Assembly (NCBI RefSeq): GCF_014647855.1
Contig: NZ_BMPZ01000002.1
Coordinates: 186,001-250,000 of the forward strand
Length of the DNA: 64,000 nt
Source: Shewanella gelidii
GTDB taxonomy: Bacteria > Pseudomonadota > Gammaproteobacteria > Enterobacterales > Shewanellaceae
Reading direction: 5' to 3'
Below, one piece after another: positions 47,532 through 56,918 of the stretch. The notes below the pieces were generated by a model. The model made no database searches, was not told the DNA's origin, and saw nothing but the letters and a program-made list of their open reading frames with translations. Position 1 is the first letter of the stretch. Each line of letters opens with the position of its first letter. Made by a program: the position numbers and the translations under genes.

Positions 47532-47587
47532 AAAAAACAACCAAAAATTATGATGTATTTTTTAATAATTAATTTTGTCTTTATAAA

Positions 47588-48079
47588 TTAGCTGGTTGGA
47601 AGGCAGTTTTTTATTTGCTCTACCATTTCATTTGGCTTTGTTTTAGGGGCAAATCGTTGAACTTTGCTGCCGTCTGCACTGATCAGGAACTTGGTGAAAT
47701 TCCATTTGACCGCTTTCGAGCCCAAGAGTCCAGGCGCTGCAGATTTTAAGTGTTGATAGAGTGGTGTTGCTTTGTCGCCATTAACATCGATCTTCGCGAA
47801 GAGTGGAAATGTGACCCCAAAATTAAGTTCGCAAAAAGATGCGATAGCAGCCTCATCACCTTTCTCTTGTGCGCCAAATTGGTTACATGGAAAGCCTAAG
47901 ATCTCTAATCCTTGTGCTTTATAGGTTTGATATAGCTCTTCCAGTTCTTTGTATTGGGGGGTGAAGCCACAAGCGCTTGCAGTATTCACAATCAACAGTG
48001 TTTTACCGCGATAGTCAGCTAAAGGTACTTCTTTGCCTGAAATGTCTGTGACAGTTAAGTCGTAAATTGATGAGGTCAT
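47588..48079 (-). CDS. gpx: Glutathione peroxidase family protein
   Basis: 163 residues of the GPx/BtuE/BsaA family, which reduces hydrogen peroxide or lipid hydroperoxides with thiols. The peroxidatic residue is a cysteine, C37 (NTASACGFT), and the Gln (GFPCNQFG) and Trp-Asn (KWNFTKF) of the active site are present. C74-region CNQF may provide a resolving cysteine, as in thioredoxin-dependent bacterial members. Cytoplasmic; no signal peptide. It is the gene just downstream (minus strand) of the small-RNA cluster, but the sRNA promoters fire away from it in the same direction with their own terminators, so linkage is only positional. Confidence 0.92.
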   Translation of the reverse strand: MTSSIYDLTVTDISGKEVPLADYRGKTLLIVNTASACGFTPQYKELEELYQTYKAQGLEILGFPCNQFGAQEKGDEAAIASFCELNFGVTFPLFAKIDVNGDKATPLYQHLKSAAPGLLGSKAVKWNFTKFLISADGSKVQRFAPKTKPNEMVEQIKNCLPTS

Positions 48080-48235
48080 AGGATGCTCCTTGCTAGATTT
48101 GCAGGCAGTATATCGACAATAAATATTGCGCGCAATATAATTTTTGGCAATGTAAATTCGTCGTAACTTTAATAGCGATGGAAACGGCGTGTAACATGTA
48201 GATTTTTATCTTGAGTGGTTACATACGTTTTCAAA

Positions 48236-48268
48236 AAGAAAAAAGGTCAATTATTTGCATAATTGACC
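48236..48268 (-). terminator. Terminator of the methyltransferase gene
   Basis: GGTCAATTAT (48245-48254) and ATAATTGACC (48259-48268) pair around TTGC; a T run follows on the minus strand. Confidence 0.9.
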
Positions 48269-48296
48269 GAAAAACTAGTTGCTACACATCAGTGAT

Positions 48297-49667
48297 TTAA
48301 TGATCTGCTTTTCTATGAAATTTTGCGACAAACATGCCATCTGTATTTGCTTCAAATGGCCAGATCGTCAATGTATCTGATTGAATTTGAGTAAATGGGT
48401 GTTGTAATGGTTGTAGTTCAAATTCGGCATGCTTTTGAAGAAAAGCTTGTACTACATCTTCATTTTCTACCTTCGCTAACGAGCATGTTGCGTAGACCAG
48501 TGTCCCGCCGGGTTTGACCGCCCGGCTACTCCGACTGAGAATATCGAGCTGCAAACTCGGTTTTTGTTCGACACAACTTGGCGTATCGACCCAGCGCATA
48601 TCTGGATTTCGTCGCCAAGTGCCTAAACAACTGCAGGGAGCATCGACTAGGACGCCATCAAATGATGCCGGCTCAACGGGCAGGGCTTCACTTTGCCATG
48701 GCTTCGTCATGATGCCGCTGAACTTCGCTCGTTTAGCGCGTTTGGCTAGCTCTTGTAGTGGGCGCGGGCGGATATCGGATGCGACAATACGCCCTGTTGA
48801 GTTGGCGTTTTGGCGTAACATCAAGGATTTCAATTGAAGGGATTTCCCTCCGGCTCCTGAGCATGCATCCCACCACTGCTGGTCGGGCTGTGGGGCACAA
48901 ATTTGCCCAATGACTTGTGAGGCGAGATCCTGAATTTCAAGCTGTCCTTGTTTATATAGTGTCATCGCATCTAAATTGATGCTTTTGGTGCCTAAACTGA
49001 TCGCATCGGCAAAGTATGGTGTGCTTTCTACGTCAATCTGAGCTTGCGCCAGAGTTGCAAGCGCTTGCTGTCGAGAAACATGTTGTACCCGAGCCCAGAT
49101 CGGGGGACGGCTCATCATCGACTCAATGAGCGCCTGTTGAGATTCATCTGCTAACTGACAATATTGCCAAAACCAATCGGGTAAGAGTTCGGTTAACCTA
49201 AACTCAAAACCTGCAAATTGAGACTGTAACCAAGTCGCTTTTTGTTGCAATTGTCGATTGGGCTCGAGAGGCTCCCAATTTTTTCCAACGCACGCAAGCC
49301 AAGCTTGGGTGACCGATTGCCATGGGTGGCTTTCTAATGTGGCCGCGAGTGCGAGATGTTGAAAGTCCACCTGTCTAGCATTAGGCGAAGTTTCAAGTGT
49401 CGGTAGTTGTTTTAACCAACCCCACCAACGAAATAAGGCAAAAAAGGTTTCGCGAATAATTTTGCGATCTTTAGAGCCATGCTTCTTATGTTCGCGGAAA
49501 TAATTTGCGAGCACCTTATCCGCTGGCAAATGCGTGTCGAATACCTCAGCAAAGAGTCCTGCAATCGTATTGCCGTAGCTCATTGCTCTTTTTTGCATCG
49601 GGTTGGGATCATTGAGTGCAGATGTTAATGCATGGTAGTTGCGACTCATAGAAGAAGGGGAGGTCAT
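48297..49667 (-). CDS. RsmB/NOP-family RNA m5C methyltransferase
   Basis: 456 residues. The C-terminal half has the SAM-binding ACSGAGGKSLQL and both catalytic-cysteine motifs of m5C RNA methyltransferases, DAPCSCLG and YATCSL. The N-terminal half is a NusB-like/RsmB-like accessory region. It would methylate a cytosine in rRNA or tRNA. Lacks the C-terminal PUA-like domain of RsmF, so it is closest to an RsmB-related paralogue; the true rsmB usually sits beside fmt and def, which are absent here. Start uncertain: ATG 49667 has no clear ribosome-binding site, and ATG 49649 is an alternative. Confidence 0.85.
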   Translation of the reverse strand: MTSPSSMSRNYHALTSALNDPNPMQKRAMSYGNTIAGLFAEVFDTHLPADKVLANYFREHKKHGSKDRKIIRETFFALFRWWGWLKQLPTLETSPNARQVDFQHLALAATLESHPWQSVTQAWLACVGKNWEPLEPNRQLQQKATWLQSQFAGFEFRLTELLPDWFWQYCQLADESQQALIESMMSRPPIWARVQHVSRQQALATLAQAQIDVESTPYFADAISLGTKSINLDAMTLYKQGQLEIQDLASQVIGQICAPQPDQQWWDACSGAGGKSLQLKSLMLRQNANSTGRIVASDIRPRPLQELAKRAKRAKFSGIMTKPWQSEALPVEPASFDGVLVDAPCSCLGTWRRNPDMRWVDTPSCVEQKPSLQLDILSRSSRAVKPGGTLVYATCSLAKVENEDVVQAFLQKHAEFELQPLQHPFTQIQSDTLTIWPFEANTDGMFVAKFHRKADH

Positions 49668-49814
49668 GGTGTACTGCCTGTTGCAAAATGCTCAAAGGAG
49701 CTTGCTAGAATAATTGGCGCAAGTGTAGCAGAAAATGAAAAGACTCTACATGCCGTCAATCGGTATGATGCACACCCTTCGAAATCGTTATGGTACCAAT
49801 TGAGCAATTGGGAG

Positions 49815-50486
49815 TTAGTAATCCATCTCTAAAGCAAAGCACAGGTATTGCATCAGTTTTTGGATCTCGCCGAATTCATTGGCGCAAAATGCTGCAAAGT
49901 TTTGGCTGATCACTGTGTTTTTTGAAATATGTTTAATGGCAATAAAGTCCTTGCGCTTGAGTTCTTCCAGCATTGGATGTGTTCTATCGACCCCCTTTGG
50001 TGGGCGAATTAAGCTATCTCCAACCATGGTGAACTGAGCCTGATGTAATTGCTGTAGTGCCTTTTTATAGCCATTGGGATTGTCATCAATGCAATTGCGG
50101 ATCTTGTTCAGAGCCCCTGAGTCAGGATGCCAAATTCCGCCGCCGATAAAGCATTCTTCATTGGAAAGGTGTACGTATAAACCGGGGGCGTGGACATCTT
50201 TACCTTGAAAATGTCGAAACTGAATGCCGACATTGAGTTTATAGGGGGTTTTGTCTTTACTAAAGCGACTGTCTCGTTGGGGCCGCATCAAGCTGCCACC
50301 GACTTTTTTAGGAACTGCAGTTAATCGCGGCGATAGGGCGAGAATATGGGGCTGCATATGTTCAATAAATGCTAAGGCTGGGGAGCGTACCGTGTCTTCA
50401 TATTGTACTTGGTTAGCCTTAAACCACTCCCGATCATTGTTTTGCGCTAATTGCTGCAAGAATTCAAAGCTTTGATTGGTAAACAT
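49815..50486 (-). CDS. DUF2461 family protein
   Basis: 223 residues. The N-terminus FEFLQQLAQNNDREWFKAN and RPQRDSRFSKDKTPYKLNVG are the hallmarks of the DUF2461 (TIGR02453) family, soluble proteins of unknown function widespread in bacteria and some fungi. No membrane segment or signal peptide. Divergent from yaiI. Confidence 0.9.
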   Translation of the reverse strand: MFTNQSFEFLQQLAQNNDREWFKANQVQYEDTVRSPALAFIEHMQPHILALSPRLTAVPKKVGGSLMRPQRDSRFSKDKTPYKLNVGIQFRHFQGKDVHAPGLYVHLSNEECFIGGGIWHPDSGALNKIRNCIDDNPNGYKKALQQLHQAQFTMVGDSLIRPPKGVDRTHPMLEELKRKDFIAIKHISKNTVISQNFAAFCANEFGEIQKLMQYLCFALEMDY

Positions 50487-50749
50487 GATTCATCCATTTG
50501 GCACGCAAAGAACGCCAATTTAACAAGAAGCTCAACGATTGCCAATTGTCTTCTTTAGCGTTGTTATGAGTGCTTACTTTTAAACTCGTTGTGCTGGAGA
50601 AAATTGCGTGGGTGAGGCGTGTCTGTGCTCAGTATTGCAATGTTCCGAATCTAGAGGTACGAAACACCTCCCCTTTTTTGTGGTCAATGATATAGTGCTG
50701 CAATGTTTTATTCGGCATTAGTTAATTGAGAATTCGACAAGGAGAAACA

Positions 50750-51199
50750 ATGAAAATTTGGGTTGATGCAGACGCATGTCCAACTGTGATTAAGGAAACG
50801 CTTTTTCGGGCAGCAGACCGAACCCAAGTTGAAGTCACTTTAGTCGCCAATCGAGGGATGCGAGTGCCGCCATCTAAATTCATTAACACTTTGATTGTTT
50901 CAGCCGGATTTGATGTTGCAGACGATGAAATTGTCAAGCGCCTGAGCGCTGGAGATTTGGTCATTACGGCGGATATACCGCTTGCAGATGAAGTCATCAC
51001 CAAGGGTGGGCTCGCTTTAAATCCAAGGGGGGAGCTGTATAGCCAAGAAAACATTAAGGCTAAACTGAATATGCGTGATTTTATGGATACCATGCGAGCA
51101 AGTGGCGTACATACAGGTGGCCCAGCCGCGTTGAGTCAAAGTGAACGCCAAGCATTTGCAAATCAACTCGACCGATTACTGGCTAAACACAGGCGTTAG
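50750..51199 (+). CDS. yaiI: UPF0178/DUF188 family protein YaiI
   Basis: 149 residues. [32 protein letters not shown] and [14 protein letters not shown] are typical of the YaiI/YqxD family, which has a PIN-nuclease-like fold with conserved aspartates (D6, D8, and TADIPLAD). Function unknown. ATG 50750 is chosen because AAGGAG precedes it; a longer frame begins 24 bases upstream. Confidence 0.93.
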   Translation: MKIWVDADACPTVIKETLFRAADRTQVEVTLVANRGMRVPPSKFINTLIVSAGFDVADDEIVKRLSAGDLVITADIPLADEVITKGGLALNPRGELYSQENIKAKLNMRDFMDTMRASGVHTGGPAALSQSERQAFANQLDRLLAKHRR

Positions 51200-51268
51200 C
51201 TTTTATGGGGGCTTCAATTCCGTGAAATCAGAAAGCCTCTCTGGTCGTTACGTAGCGCCCCAGTTATT

Positions 51269-51291
51269 GCCGACAGCTGCGGCGTTTTTTT
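51269..51291 (+). terminator. Possible terminator after yaiI
   Basis: A short GCCG/CGGC stem enclosing CAGCTG is followed by seven Ts, about 70 bases after yaiI. Confidence 0.4.
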
Positions 51292-51414
51292 GTTGACAGT
51301 GGCAGCTGGAACCTTGCTGAAGAAGCTCCCCTTTAAACTCGAATGTTCTCTCTCTATTTTTTCTATGTGAATTTGACTCAAGCACTTGTAGTCCGCTGTT
51401 GAAGCGAGTATGGT

Positions 51415-51449
51415 TCAAACATAAGTTTGCATTGCAAACATATGTTTGC
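51415..51449. promoter_or_regulatory. Paired 16-bp palindromes upstream of psuK
   Basis: GCAAACATATGTTTGC (51434-51449) is a perfect palindrome. TCAAACATAAGTTTGC (51415-51430) is a near copy, 19 bases apart centre to centre, ending 16 bases before the psuK start. Such a pair is typical of a repressor operator overlapping a promoter. The regulator could be the DNA-binding domain of PsuK itself or an unlinked protein. Confidence 0.6.
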
Positions 51450-51465
51450 TCTATATGGACGTATC

Positions 51466-52566
51466 ATGACAACAGAACGCGAACAACAAATTTTATCTTT
51501 ATTAAAACGTGACCCACTCATTGCTCAACAAGCAATTGCTGAACAGCTTGGCATTAGTCGTTCTGCCGTTGCTGGGCATATTATGAATTTAACCAATAAG
51601 GGGGTGATCCGAGGTAAGGGTTACATTCTTGGTGAAAATAAGTATGCGGTGGTGATTGGTGGCGCCAATATGGATATCCTTGGGCGACCAATGGCGCATC
51701 TAAAAATTGGCGATTCAAATTTAGGGAGTGTGACCTGTTCACCTGGCGGTGTTGCTCGAAACATTGCCGAAAATCTTGCGCGTATTGGTACACCGACTCG
51801 CTTAATTTCGGCAGTAGGTAAGGATACATATGGCCAAATGGTGATCCAGCAATCGCAGTTGGCAGGTATTGATACACAAGCTTGTATTGAAGTCACGGAT
51901 GCGGCCACTTCGACATACCTCTCTGTTCTCGATAGTACTAGCGATATGCATGTTGCGATCAATGATATGGCAATCTTAGAACGGTTGAACCCCGCGATGC
52001 TTAAGCCCCATGCCGATATGCTGCGACGCGCGGCGCTGATTGTGCTTGATACCAATCTATCTGAAGAATCGCTTGCTTATATCCTGAGTAACTTCGCTGA
52101 CCAACCTATATTTGTGGATACGGTTTCGTGTGCCAAAGCAAGTAAGTTGAAGCCCTATTTAAGTGCAATTCATACGCTAAAACCCAACCTGCAAGAAGCG
52201 CAACAATTGTCTGGCATGACCATATCGAGTGAACAAGATTTACCCAAACTAGCCGAATGGTTCCATGAGCAGGGAGTGCAAAGAGTATTTTTAAGCTTGG
52301 GTCAGCAAGGTGTGTTTTATAGCGATATTGCACAAAATGCTCAGCAACTTATTCCTGCAATTCCGGTTGCTATGACCAACGCTAATGGCGCTGGCGACGC
52401 CTTTTTAGCCGGACTTGCCCATAGTTATATTCAACAACTTTCTATCGAAGACTCAACCCGCTATGCCATGGCGGCTGCGGTGGTGGCTTTGTCGCATTTA
52501 GACACCATCAACCCCAATATGTCTGATGTCTCGATCAATCGAATTCTTAAGGAGTTAAAATGTTAG
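51466..52566 (+). CDS. psuK: Pseudouridine kinase with N-terminal winged helix
   Basis: 366 residues. Residues 1-55 form a winged helix ([37 protein letters not shown]), followed by a PfkB-family kinase with [18 protein letters not shown] and the catalytic [14 protein letters not shown]. It phosphorylates pseudouridine to pseudouridine 5'-phosphate, the first step of pseudouridine breakdown, as in YeiC. The ATG at 51466 follows a weak GGAC. The coding end overlaps the psuG start by seven bases. The fused DNA-binding domain suggests it may regulate its own operon, given the palindromes upstream. Confidence 0.93.
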   Translation: MTTEREQQILSLLKRDPLIAQQAIAEQLGISRSAVAGHIMNLTNKGVIRGKGYILGENKYAVVIGGANMDILGRPMAHLKIGDSNLGSVTCSPGGVARNIAENLARIGTPTRLISAVGKDTYGQMVIQQSQLAGIDTQACIEVTDAATSTYLSVLDSTSDMHVAINDMAILERLNPAMLKPHADMLRRAALIVLDTNLSEESLAYILSNFADQPIFVDTVSCAKASKLKPYLSAIHTLKPNLQEAQQLSGMTISSEQDLPKLAEWFHEQGVQRVFLSLGQQGVFYSDIAQNAQQLIPAIPVAMTNANGAGDAFLAGLAHSYIQQLSIEDSTRYAMAAAVVALSHLDTINPNMSDVSINRILKELKC

Positions 52567-53474
52567 ACCAGTATTTGGATGTCAATCCTGAAGTCGCTCA
52601 AGCGATTGCTGAAGGCAAGCCTGTTGTCGCACTTGAATCAACAATTATTTCACACGGTATGCCGTATCCGCAGAATGTTGAAACTGCCTTAAAGGTCGAG
52701 CAAATCATTCGCGACAATGGCGCCATTCCTGCGACGATTGCGATATTGAAAGGTCGGTTGAAAGTAGGGATGACCCATGAAGAAATTGAGTATCTAGGAA
52801 AAACCGGTTTGGATGTGATTAAAACTAGCCGCCGAGACATTCCGTTTATTGTTGCAAAGCAAGCCGATGGCGCAACGACCGTGGCTTCAACGATGATTCT
52901 CGCCTCGATGGCTGGAATTAAAATTTTTGCGACAGGCGGTATCGGTGGAGTCCATCGCGGTGCTCAGCAAACATATGATGTCTCTGCTGACTTACAGGAG
53001 CTTGCGAATACGGATGTTGCAGTGGTTTGCGCTGGTGCAAAATCTATTTTAGACATCGGGTTAACCCTTGAATATTTAGAGACCCATGGCGTGCCTGTGG
53101 TGGGTTATCAAACCGAAACGCTTCCAGCATTTTATACCCGTGAAAGTGAGTTTGGTGTGGACTATCAACTTGATACTCCGGAGCAAATTGCAACGGCAAT
53201 GAAAGCGAAATGGCAGATGGGACTGAAGGGCGGTATGGTGGTTGCCAATCCGATTCCAGAAGCATTTGCTATGGATAAGGCTGAGATTGATCAGGTCATA
53301 GTGGATGCTTTGACTGAAATGGATGCCAAGGGGGTTGGCGGTAAAGATTCTACACCATTTTTATTAGCAAAAGTGGCAGAGAAAACTGCTGGGAATAGTT
53401 TGAAATCTAATATTCAATTGGTTTTCAATAATGCCAAGTTAGCAGCGCAAATTGCCAAAAGTTACGTGAGTTAA
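52560..53474 (+). CDS. psuG: Pseudouridine-5'-phosphate glycosidase
   Basis: 304 residues; splits pseudouridine 5'-phosphate into uracil and ribose 5-phosphate. Motifs: [34 protein letters not shown], and [12 protein letters not shown], which hold the conserved Glu and Lys of the YeiN family. AAGGAG precedes the ATG. It overlaps psuK, and together they form a two-step salvage pathway. No dedicated transporter gene is adjacent. Confidence 0.96.
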   Translation: MLDQYLDVNPEVAQAIAEGKPVVALESTIISHGMPYPQNVETALKVEQIIRDNGAIPATIAILKGRLKVGMTHEEIEYLGKTGLDVIKTSRRDIPFIVAKQADGATTVASTMILASMAGIKIFATGGIGGVHRGAQQTYDVSADLQELANTDVAVVCAGAKSILDIGLTLEYLETHGVPVVGYQTETLPAFYTRESEFGVDYQLDTPEQIATAMKAKWQMGLKGGMVVANPIPEAFAMDKAEIDQVIVDALTEMDAKGVGGKDSTPFLLAKVAEKTAGNSLKSNIQLVFNNAKLAAQIAKSYVS

Positions 53475-53523
53475 CGAGTGCGGTAGATTTCATCGCGACG
53501 GGGCGCGAATCGCGCGACGTTCA

Positions 53524-53560
53524 TAACGGCTAGGTGAGTTCTCATCTAGCCGTTTTTTTA
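53524..53560 (+). terminator. Intrinsic terminator after psuKG
   Basis: AACGGCTAG...TGAG pairs with CTCA...CTAGCCGTT (one internal mismatch), followed by seven Ts. Confidence 0.88.
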
Positions 53561-53802
53561 TGTTGTTTTAGCCACCTCTTTACAAGTACACAATATTTTA
53601 TTCGTTATTCTAGAGAGAAAACGAGACTCGATACCCTAGGATGATGCATGATTAAAAAGCTGCTATTTCATCAAAAGCTGTTGTAGGTCAATTGCTTTGT
53701 TACTTGATGACCGTTTTATTTCAACAAACTGTGCTCTCGCCCCAAGACAGACTATCAAGCAAGGTCTAAACTAACTGAAACAGTTTCAAGGAGTAAGCTG
53801 CG
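53561..53802. other. Region before the hemerythrin-GGDEF gene
   Basis: Together with the terminator this makes a 328-base gap. I see nothing beyond presumed promoter sequence and AAGGAG before the TTG start. Confidence 0.5.
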
Positions 53803-54912
53803 TTGAAGGATTCTTTCCACTGGGATAAACATTTTGTCACTGGCTTAGATGACGTTGATGAACAACACCATAATCTGGTGGATATGGTCAATAGGTTGGG
53901 GCATCTGTTATCTGACAATGAGCTGGTGTTTCAAGATGTCGTGTCGCTCTTAAATCAGCTGCAAGATTATGCGTCGTTGCATTTTTGGGAAGAAGAGTTA
54001 CTCATGCATGAGAAGCAAGTCGATTTACGGCATGTTGAATTGCAAAAAATCCAGCATCGAGAGTTTATCAAAGAGATCAAAAGCCTCCACCGTGGATTAA
54101 GCCCAAACGATCAACGTTCAGCCCAGTATTTACTCGACTTTCTGACCCATTGGCTCGCCTATCATATATTGGGTGCGGATCAGAATATGGCGCGGCAAAT
54201 TGAAGCGATTGAAAATGGCGCCTCGCCTGCTGAAGCTTATGAGGCTGAAGAGCATGAATCCGATAGTGCAACTGAACCCTTGTTAAAAGCGTTGCATGGT
54301 TTATTTGAACAGGTTTCTGTGCGGAATAAAGAGCTCGTGGAATTGAATGCGTCGCTTGAACGCAAGGTTGCTGAGCGAACTCGCGAACTTGTGAATGCGA
54401 ACCAAGACCTAGAGAAAATGGCGTTAACGGATGTGTTAACGGGCCTACCTAATCGACGTTATGCAATGGCTGTGTTGGAAGATTTATGGTGTAAGGCCTT
54501 GCCTTCGGGGATGCCTCTGTCGCTAATGATGATTGATGCGGATCATTTTAAAGAAGTGAACGATACCTATGGTCATGATGCAGGGGATTTGGTTTTGCGA
54601 GAACTTGCGAGAACCATGAATGCTTGTGGTCGCAATCATGATGTGATTTGCCGCCTTGGAGGCGATGAATTTCTGTTGATTTGTCCCAATACTGATCATG
54701 AAGAAAGCCAAGCCATTGCAGAGAATATTTTACATCAAGTCAATCATCTCAAGGTGATAACTGGAGAAGGATTCTGGCAAGGAAGTGTCAGTATTGGTGT
54801 TGCTTCAAAAACGCCAGAAACCAAAGATTTTGAGCGTTTAATTAAGCTGGCTGATTTAGGTGTGTATTGTGCCAAGCAAGCTGGAAAAAACTGTGTCCGG
54901 CGGGCAGAGTAG
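53803..54912 (+). CDS. Hemerythrin-GGDEF diguanylate cyclase
   Basis: 369 residues. An N-terminal hemerythrin (1-150), a coiled-coil linker (about 155-205), and a GGDEF domain (286-290) with an RNHD inhibitory site five residues upstream, all intact. Hemerythrin-GGDEF fusions are oxygen/redox-controlled c-di-GMP synthases. Ligands H22, H60, E64, H85, H121 and D126 are seen, but the first His of the HxxxH pair is Gln (Q81), so the di-iron site may be altered. Starts at TTG 53803 with AAGGAG nine bases upstream. No partner gene. Confidence 0.92.
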   Translation: MKDSFHWDKHFVTGLDDVDEQHHNLVDMVNRLGHLLSDNELVFQDVVSLLNQLQDYASLHFWEEELLMHEKQVDLRHVELQKIQHREFIKEIKSLHRGLSPNDQRSAQYLLDFLTHWLAYHILGADQNMARQIEAIENGASPAEAYEAEEHESDSATEPLLKALHGLFEQVSVRNKELVELNASLERKVAERTRELVNANQDLEKMALTDVLTGLPNRRYAMAVLEDLWCKALPSGMPLSLMMIDADHFKEVNDTYGHDAGDLVLRELARTMNACGRNHDVICRLGGDEFLLICPNTDHEESQAIAENILHQVNHLKVITGEGFWQGSVSIGVASKTPETKDFERLIKLADLGVYCAKQAGKNCVRRAE

Positions 54913-55236
54913 CGCCATATAATGGGGGGCAATGTCTTTGACTTCGGTCACCAGCATTGATGCACGCCACTAGCGACATGCAATCGTCACTTATCACTTA
55001 CCACTAATCACTTATGCATTTCACTGGCCCTTTTTGACTCATTGCTCTTAAGTGGGCTTTATCTTTGACTGTTTGGTTTTCTTCCTTTCATCCTCCCTAT
55101 CGCTTCATCCTCAGAGTGACGAACTTTTTCCTTGTTGATTAAAGCTTCCTTGGTTTGCGCTTATTGCTTTGAACTTGTTATTTTGGATAGGTCATGTTTT
55201 TATCACACGTCTCTGTTGCTAAAGGAAGCAGTCAAG
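54913..55236. other. Region between the hemerythrin-GGDEF and FAH genes
   Basis: 324 bases, no gene seen. It contains a short heptamer repeat (54987-55014). The FAH frame stays open well upstream of its chosen start, but that part reads unlike the family. Confidence 0.5.
54987..55014. repeat. Short heptamer repeat
   Basis: Four tandem heptamers: TCACTTA twice, CCACTAA, TCACTTA. No function known; may be a slippage product. Confidence 0.6.
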
Positions 55237-55860
55237 GTGAATTCAATCGTATTTGATAAGCAAACGATAACACCCACCAAAGTCGTTTGCGTTGGTCGAA
55301 ATTATGTTGACCATATTCATGAACTCAATAATGAAATCCCAGATGAAATGGTGATTTTTGTTAAACCAAATTCAGCGATATCCAAAGACCTGCTCGTTGG
55401 TATTGATGAGCCTATTCATTATGAGGCAGAGCTCTGCTTTCTGTGCCAGGACCAGTCTTTTGTCGGGGTTGGTTTAGGGCTTGATTTGACCAAGCGTCAA
55501 CTGCAATCAAAGCTAAAAGCTAAGGGACTGCCTTGGGAGCGGGCAAAGTCATTTGATGGTGCAGCAGTTTTAACTTCATTTGTTGCGATACCCACTACGG
55601 TTGAAGCGCTGCGGTTTACGTTAAAGATTGATGATGAATTGGTGCAGATGGGAGATGTTGCCTTGATGATGAATACGCCAGAAGCAATTCGTCAGGAAAT
55701 TCGATCATTTATGTCGTTAGCTGATGGTGATGTTGTGATGACGGGGACGCCAAAAGGGGTCGGTGTGGTTCATGGGGGCGCATGTTTTGAACTCAGCCTA
55801 TTTGACGGTGAGACTTGTATAGTGAACCAGCAATTTAAAGCAATGCAACCGACACAATAA
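55237..55860 (+). CDS. Fumarylacetoacetate hydrolase (FAH) family protein
   Basis: 207 residues. VVCVGRNYVDHIHELNNE, the metal-binding HYEAELCFL, and MTGTPKGVGVV are family marks; the short length matches single-domain FAH proteins such as YcgM (acylpyruvate hydrolase or oxaloacetate decarboxylase activity). The start is GTG 55237 with AAAGGAAG eight bases upstream; an upstream TTG would add 35 non-family residues. Isolated; substrate unknown. Confidence 0.87.
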   Translation: MNSIVFDKQTITPTKVVCVGRNYVDHIHELNNEIPDEMVIFVKPNSAISKDLLVGIDEPIHYEAELCFLCQDQSFVGVGLGLDLTKRQLQSKLKAKGLPWERAKSFDGAAVLTSFVAIPTTVEALRFTLKIDDELVQMGDVALMMNTPEAIRQEIRSFMSLADGDVVMTGTPKGVGVVHGGACFELSLFDGETCIVNQQFKAMQPTQ

Positions 55861-56038
55861 TTTTCTACAGGCCGGTTTCTAGTTCGTGTTTCATGGCGAT
55901 ACTTTCATCGCGGTAACGTGGAAGCGAAAACAGTCGCCAAGTCGACTCACCTTGTGTATGCAAGTGAATTTGAACAGCATACTCTATTTGAGTCGGTGTC
56001 AATATTCTAGAGCTCGCGGCAGCATATTGTTCGGTGAA

Positions 56039-56578
56039 CTAACAAGCTTGTTGAAGCTCAGCAGGGAGTAGTTCTGCAACGATCCGTTTTAATAAAAATG
56101 TTTCTCGCTCAATCGACATGCCTTTTTTATCGCTGGTCGCCATCGTGTGCTCATTATGCGCAATGGCTTGATGGATGTTGATCCAAACGGGTCTCATGCC
56201 ATTTTGAATTTCGTGGCTTTCTAGAGCGGTGTCGCCAAGCTGTTGGTCAATGTCACAAGTAAAGCAGAACGACTCCATATGGACAATATCGTGCTCAGGT
56301 TTGTGCCAAGGTCTAAACTCTTCGTAAAGACCAAACTCTTGAATATTCTGTATATTCTGTGCGCCAGTCTCTTCTATGAGCTCTCGAACTAGGCCTTGCT
56401 CAATATCCTCTCCCTCGTCTACACCGCCACCTGGAAGGGTATAGTCATGGTAACGCTCGGTGTAAAGCATCAATATTTCGTCATGGCGCAAAATAATGGC
56501 TCGCGCGGCGCGGCGATGAAAAGTCTTGCCGCTGAGGCTTGCAAGGCTCGGATGAATTGATGACTGAAGTAGGCGCAT
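56039..56578 (-). CDS. NUDIX hydrolase
   Basis: About 179 residues. The Nudix box GGGVDEGEDIEQGLVRELIEETG fits GX5EX7REUXEEXGU (shown shortened: GGGVDEGE ... RELIEETG). Members hydrolyse a nucleoside diphosphate linked to another moiety. Start is uncertain: ATG 56578 is favoured because a TATACT-like -10 element lies about 35 bases upstream on the minus strand; an ATG at 56671 would add 31 residues. Substrate not predictable. Confidence 0.82.
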   Translation of the reverse strand: MRLLQSSIHPSLASLSGKTFHRRAARAIILRHDEILMLYTERYHDYTLPGGGVDEGEDIEQGLVRELIEETGAQNIQNIQEFGLYEEFRPWHKPEHDIVHMESFCFTCDIDQQLGDTALESHEIQNGMRPVWINIHQAIAHNEHTMATSDKKGMSIERETFLLKRIVAELLPAELQQAC

Positions 56579-56918
56579 ATACAGGATTCTAAAGGGCTCA
56601 AAAAACGCGCTAGTATAGCTGCCATTGGGTAGGGACTCTAGTGATTTATCCCTGCGTGATGAACTTGTCATGTGTTTGTGAGCTATCTCGAACTTGAGCT
56701 ATTGCAGTTGCCGACTTCTCACAATCAATTTGGGGTCGATATTCAGCCGTCTCCTCACTAGCGACTTTGGTTTTGACAGATATTTTATGTGTAAATATTG
56801 AGCGAGTTCACGTTTTAAAATTTAGTCATTCGACTACGTACAATACCGACGCACTTTTGAATTTTTGTACTAAAATTTTTTAAAAAAGCCGTTTTCAATT
56901 AATAAATTAAGAAGATGC

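Larger units (their letters stand above)
46588..47587. repeat. Tandem three-unit small-RNA region
   Basis: A kilobase without protein genes between pstS and the glutathione peroxidase gene. It contains three similar units with periods of about 370 and 350 bases. Each unit, read on the minus strand, has a sigma-E-like promoter, a start-region-complementary segment, a GCTAGCGC element, and an intrinsic terminator. Units 1 and 2 share 36 identical bases (46781-46816 and 47149-47184); unit 3 is more diverged. Confidence 0.8.

Noticed and set aside
46588..47587. CRISPR array
   Set aside because: The units repeat at about 350-370 bases with long diverged parts, not as short repeats with regular spacers. 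No other array-like pattern was seen anywhere in the window.
51434..51449. PurR operator upstream of psuK
   Set aside because: The half-sites GCAAAC/GTTTGC match PurR, but PurR requires them separated by none of the extra bases seen here (ACGCAAACGTTTGCGT), so the spacing is wrong.
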